From Kangsaoukella pontilimi (GTDB taxonomy: Bacteria > Pseudomonadota > Alphaproteobacteria > Rhodobacterales > Rhodobacteraceae): DNA of 64,000 nt. Made by a program: the position numbers and the translations under genes. The notes under the pieces were generated by a model that saw nothing but the letters and a program-made list of their open reading frames with translations, was not told the origin of the DNA and made no database searches. This document shows positions 61,895-64,000 of this stretch, in pieces; position 1 is the stretch's first letter, and every line of letters starts with the position of its first letter. The stretch covers positions 62,001 to 126,000 of the forward strand of contig NZ_WUPT01000004.1 of NCBI RefSeq assembly GCF_009830125.1. The letters are read 5' to 3'.

Positions 61895-63043
61895 TTACGC
61901 GTCGTGGACGTAGTAGCGGCTCTGGGTGTTGGCACCCTCTTCGAGCCTTGCGAAGACGTCCATCGAGCCGGCGAGATCGGTCTTGAACTGATCCCATTCC
62001 GACCGCTGGTAGCCGCCGGCGTCCTGCCACTCGGCAAGCTGATCGTCGTTCAGCGTGTGGAACTGAACGCCGGCCTTGGCGAGCTCGGACATGGCGTAGG
62101 CACGGGCCGCCGGAACCTTGGCGAGGTTCTGCTGCGTGGTCACTTCGCCAGCAAACTCGATGCCTTCCTGAACGTCGGCAGGCAGCGAATTGAACCATTC
62201 GAGGTTCATCGAATAGACCTGACTGTCCGGCACGGCCTGGGTGAAGGTCACGTGGCTCAGGATGTCCTTGAAGCCGAAGACGTAGAGAGCGCCCACCGAC
62301 GGGTCGAGCGCGTCAGCGACGCCCTGCTTGATCGCCGACGGGGTTTCGCCCCATGCGACCGGCGTCGGGTTCGCGCCGACCATGCGATAGTACTGCTGCA
62401 GCATCTGGCTGCCCGGCACGCGGAATTTGACGCCCGACAGGTCGGAGGGCGACAGAACCGGACCGGCACCGCCAGCGCGCATCGCGACGACGCGGGGGTC
62501 GATCACGACATAGAACAGCGCCTTGAAGCCCGAGGCCTCGATCTTGGGGTGAACTTCGGCCTTCCACGCATCCGACTGGGTCAGGTTGGTGAAGCGCTGG
62601 TTCGAGCCGCAGAAATACGGCAGGTTGATCAGGTCGACCGCGCTTGCGAAGGGTGCGAAGTTGGCAAGCGAATGCTGCGCGCACTGGATGGTGCCGGCCT
62701 GAACGGCCTGGGCAAGTGCGCCACCGGCGCCAAGCTGACCGCCCGGAGCAAGCTTCACGTAGACCTTGCCGTTGGTCGCGTTCTGGATGTTTTCCTTCAG
62801 GTCGAGCTGCATGATCGGGTAGCTGCGCGACGCGCCAAGAACATAGGCCGTGGCCAGTGTCATGGTGTGTTCCGCCGCCGCTTCGCGCTCGCGCTCTTCG
62901 TTCGCGGTTTGCGCCGCCGCTTCGCTCGACCAGAGCATACCAGCACCGCCAGCGACCATCGCGGCGGTGAAGCTGCCGGTCCCGGCGAGCTTCAGAAAGT
63001 TCCGGCGCTCGGCCGATGCCAGTTCCTGTTTATCACGATCCAT
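61895..63043 (-). CDS. TRAP substrate-binding protein (DctP type), Tat-exported
   Basis: 382 residues from ATG 63043, preceded by TAGGGAGGATTTCC. A twin-arginine signal, AERRNFLKLAGTGSFTAAM, precedes the hydrophobic part and the AAAQT cleavage region. Mature protein: YVKLAPGGQLGAGGALAQAVQAG, DVFARLEEG, and the R-V-P-G binding motif in GVKFRVPGSQMLQQYY. Tat export is less common than Sec for DctP proteins but typical for this subgroup. Substrate predicted to be DHPS by gene context. Confidence 0.9.
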   Translation of the reverse strand: MDRDKQELASAERRNFLKLAGTGSFTAAMVAGGAGMLWSSEAAAQTANEEREREAAAEHTMTLATAYVLGASRSYPIMQLDLKENIQNATNGKVYVKLAPGGQLGAGGALAQAVQAGTIQCAQHSLANFAPFASAVDLINLPYFCGSNQRFTNLTQSDAWKAEVHPKIEASGFKALFYVVIDPRVVAMRAGGAGPVLSPSDLSGVKFRVPGSQMLQQYYRMVGANPTPVAWGETPSAIKQGVADALDPSVGALYVFGFKDILSHVTFTQAVPDSQVYSMNLEWFNSLPADVQEGIEFAGEVTTQQNLAKVPAARAYAMSELAKAGVQFHTLNDDQLAEWQDAGGYQRSEWDQFKTDLAGSMDVFARLEEGANTQSRYYVHDA

Positions 63044-63072
63044 GGAAATCCTCCCTATTGTCATGGCTGTCG

Positions 63073-63252
63073 TTATGATTTGTTTTTCTTCTTCTTTTCC
63101 GCCCTCAGGATCGCAACGGTGAAGCAGATCGATGAGGCGAAAAGGACGAGCATTTCACTGACGTCGCCCATGAAGGACGCGTTTCCGGAAGCTCCCAGGA
63201 TTACATTTGCGAAGTAAATCGCGAAGAGAAGGCCTGCCGCCAGCAGAAACAT
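63073..63252 (-). CDS. Small two-helix membrane protein at the head of the locus
   Basis: 59 residues from ATG 63252 with a strong GGGAGG site 7 bp upstream. Two helices: FLLAAGLLFAIYFANVILG and SEMLVLFASSICFTVAILRA, and a lysine-rich tail (EKKKKNKS). It starts 32 bp from the first LacI-type operator and lies 29 bp before the binding-protein gene, so it is the first gene of the operon. Function unknown; transporter accessory is possible. Confidence 0.65.
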   Translation of the reverse strand: MFLLAAGLLFAIYFANVILGASGNASFMGDVSEMLVLFASSICFTVAILRAEKKKKNKS

Positions 63253-63283
63253 GAGTAATCCTCCCTTCACCCTGATTCGCGTT

Positions 63284-63324
63284 AAATGTAAGCGCTTACA
63301 TTTTTTCATGCAAGCGTTTACATG
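63284..63324. promoter_or_regulatory. Tandem LacI-type operators between the regulator and the catabolic operon
   Basis: Perfect palindrome AAATGTAA-GCGC-TTACATTT (63284-63303) and a second, near-palindromic CATGCAAGCGTTTACATG (63307-63324); centres 22 bp apart, so both on about the same face of the helix. Located 31 bp upstream of the small gene and 88 bp upstream of the regulator, so both directions can be controlled. Confidence 0.75.
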
Positions 63325-63411
63325 CCCCCCGCCCGCAGCGCAGAATGCCCGAGCCGGAGAGTCGCGCCCTTGCGCTCGCGGTTGGCTTTCTACTGGCGGA
63401 CATCGAAGACA

Positions 63412-64000
63412 TTGCCCAAGCAGACGACCTCGCAGCGCCCCAAGTCAAGCTCCGGTTCGCCGACGCTTGAGGACGTCGCGCGTCTTGCAGGGGTCTCGAC
63501 GGCGACGGTCTCGCGGTGTCTGAACAGCCCCGACCGGGTTGTCGAGCGCACGAGGAACCGCGTTCTGCAAGTCGTACATGACATCGGCTATGCCCCGAAT
63601 TTCGGGGCCCGCGCCCTTGCCGCGCGGCGGACGAACACCGTGGGGGTCGTCATTCCGACGATGGAAAACGCCATCTTCGCCCGCGGCCTCCAAGCCTTTC
63701 AGGAAGAGCTCGGCCGCCACGGCTTCACCCTTCTGGTGGCCAGTTCGTCCTATCAGCCGGAGCTCGAGATGTTGCAGGTGCGCACGCTCCTGGCACGGGG
63801 CGCGGATGCCCTCATGCTCATCGGCTTCGAGCGCCAGCAGGAGGTCTATGACATCCTCGACCGCCGCGGCGTTCCTTACGTGATCTCATGGGCTTATCAC
63901 GAGGGACAGGAAGCACCCGCAATCGGCTTCGACAACCGTCTCGCCATGGCGGAACTGGCCCGCCACGTCACTGGTCTCGGCCATCGTCGTCTGGCGGTCA
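63412..64000 (+). CDS. LacI-family transcriptional regulator, N-terminal part
   Basis: At least 196 residues; the gene runs off the window. The helix-turn-helix is SPTLEDVARLAGVSTATVSR followed by CLNSPDRVVERTRNRVLQVV, hinge GYAPNFGARALAARRTNTVG, then a periplasmic-binding-like effector domain (VVIPTMENAIFARGLQAF). Start uncertain: TTG at 63412 gives the usual short tail before the HTH; in-frame TTG codons at 63382 and 63370 are alternatives and none has a strong ribosome site. Divergent from the catabolic operon and separated by its likely operators. Confidence 0.85.
   Translation, partial: MPKQTTSQRPKSSSGSPTLEDVARLAGVSTATVSRCLNSPDRVVERTRNRVLQVVHDIGYAPNFGARALAARRTNTVGVVIPTMENAIFARGLQAFQEELGRHGFTLLVASSSYQPELEMLQVRTLLARGADALMLIGFERQQEVYDILDRRGVPYVISWAYHEGQEAPAIGFDNRLAMAELARHVTGLGHRRLAV

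Overview
The window looks like chromosomal DNA of a marine alphaproteobacterium of the Rhodobacteraceae (Roseobacter group). It is GC-rich and almost fully coding. It has ethylmalonyl-CoA pathway genes, an sdhCDAB operon and a sucCDAB-lpd operon with small genes inserted, a luxR/luxI pair, TRAP transporters, and dispersed GCGAGGGG hairpin repeats of the kind common in this family. The exact species cannot be told from the sequence. I see no rRNA, tRNA, CRISPR array, insertion sequence or prophage.

Layout. 1-3420: the end of a BmpA-type nucleoside/purine ABC transporter (ATPase and two permeases, with a LysE-type exporter between the permeases). 3445-6135: a phosphotransferase-like gene, then a TauE/SafE sulfite/sulfonate exporter with a TIGR02186-type partner. 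6229-10128: an SDR, a RecD-like helicase, the AHL synthase luxI, its regulator luxR and a small conserved ORF. 10339-15396: crotonyl-CoA carboxylase/reductase, an acyltransferase and ethylmalonyl-CoA mutase. 15616-22048: assorted housekeeping genes (deoD, CDP-alcohol transferase, DUF1989, creD and a split CreD-like paralogue). 22055-27214: sdhCDAB with three small genes between sdhA and sdhB, plus DoxX. 27304-29745: mesaconyl-CoA hydratase, NnrU and malyl-CoA thioesterase. 31142-41725: mdh and sucCDAB-(three small genes)-lpd. 42034-45806: lldD, a secreted protein, rplY, and an AmgK-like kinase. 45807-63252: an unbroken 17-kb run of minus-strand catabolic genes. 63412-end: a divergent LacI-family regulator.

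How the genes work together. The central part is carbon assimilation from acetyl-CoA: Ccr, Ecm, Mch and Mcl2 belong to the ethylmalonyl-CoA pathway, whose products enter the TCA cycle encoded by mdh, sdh and suc here. Shared upstream motifs suggest co-regulation. TGTGATCACA palindromes with centres 21 bp apart precede both sdhC and sucC. A GCAACGCAGCGAATT-type motif precedes ecm and mcl2, with a related form at ccr.

The accessory part at 45.8-63.3 kb reads as a sulfonate (2,3-dihydroxypropane-1-sulfonate, DHPS) catabolic locus: TRAP transporter, HpsN-like dehydrogenase, two more alcohol dehydrogenases, a sulfolactate/malate-type dehydrogenase and a YeiH-family (COG2855) putative sulfite exporter. 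It continues without strand change into a less familiar module: a PLP-dependent lyase, an M24 hydrolase, an EutA/maleate-isomerase-like protein, a TAXI-type TRAP system, a universal stress protein and a class III aminotransferase. Two LacI-type operators sit in front of the locus. A nearly identical operator lies almost 59 kb away in front of the TauE/SafE exporter at 4463, tying that exporter to the same predicted regulon. The PLP/M24/EutA-like module is the best candidate here for an undescribed pathway.
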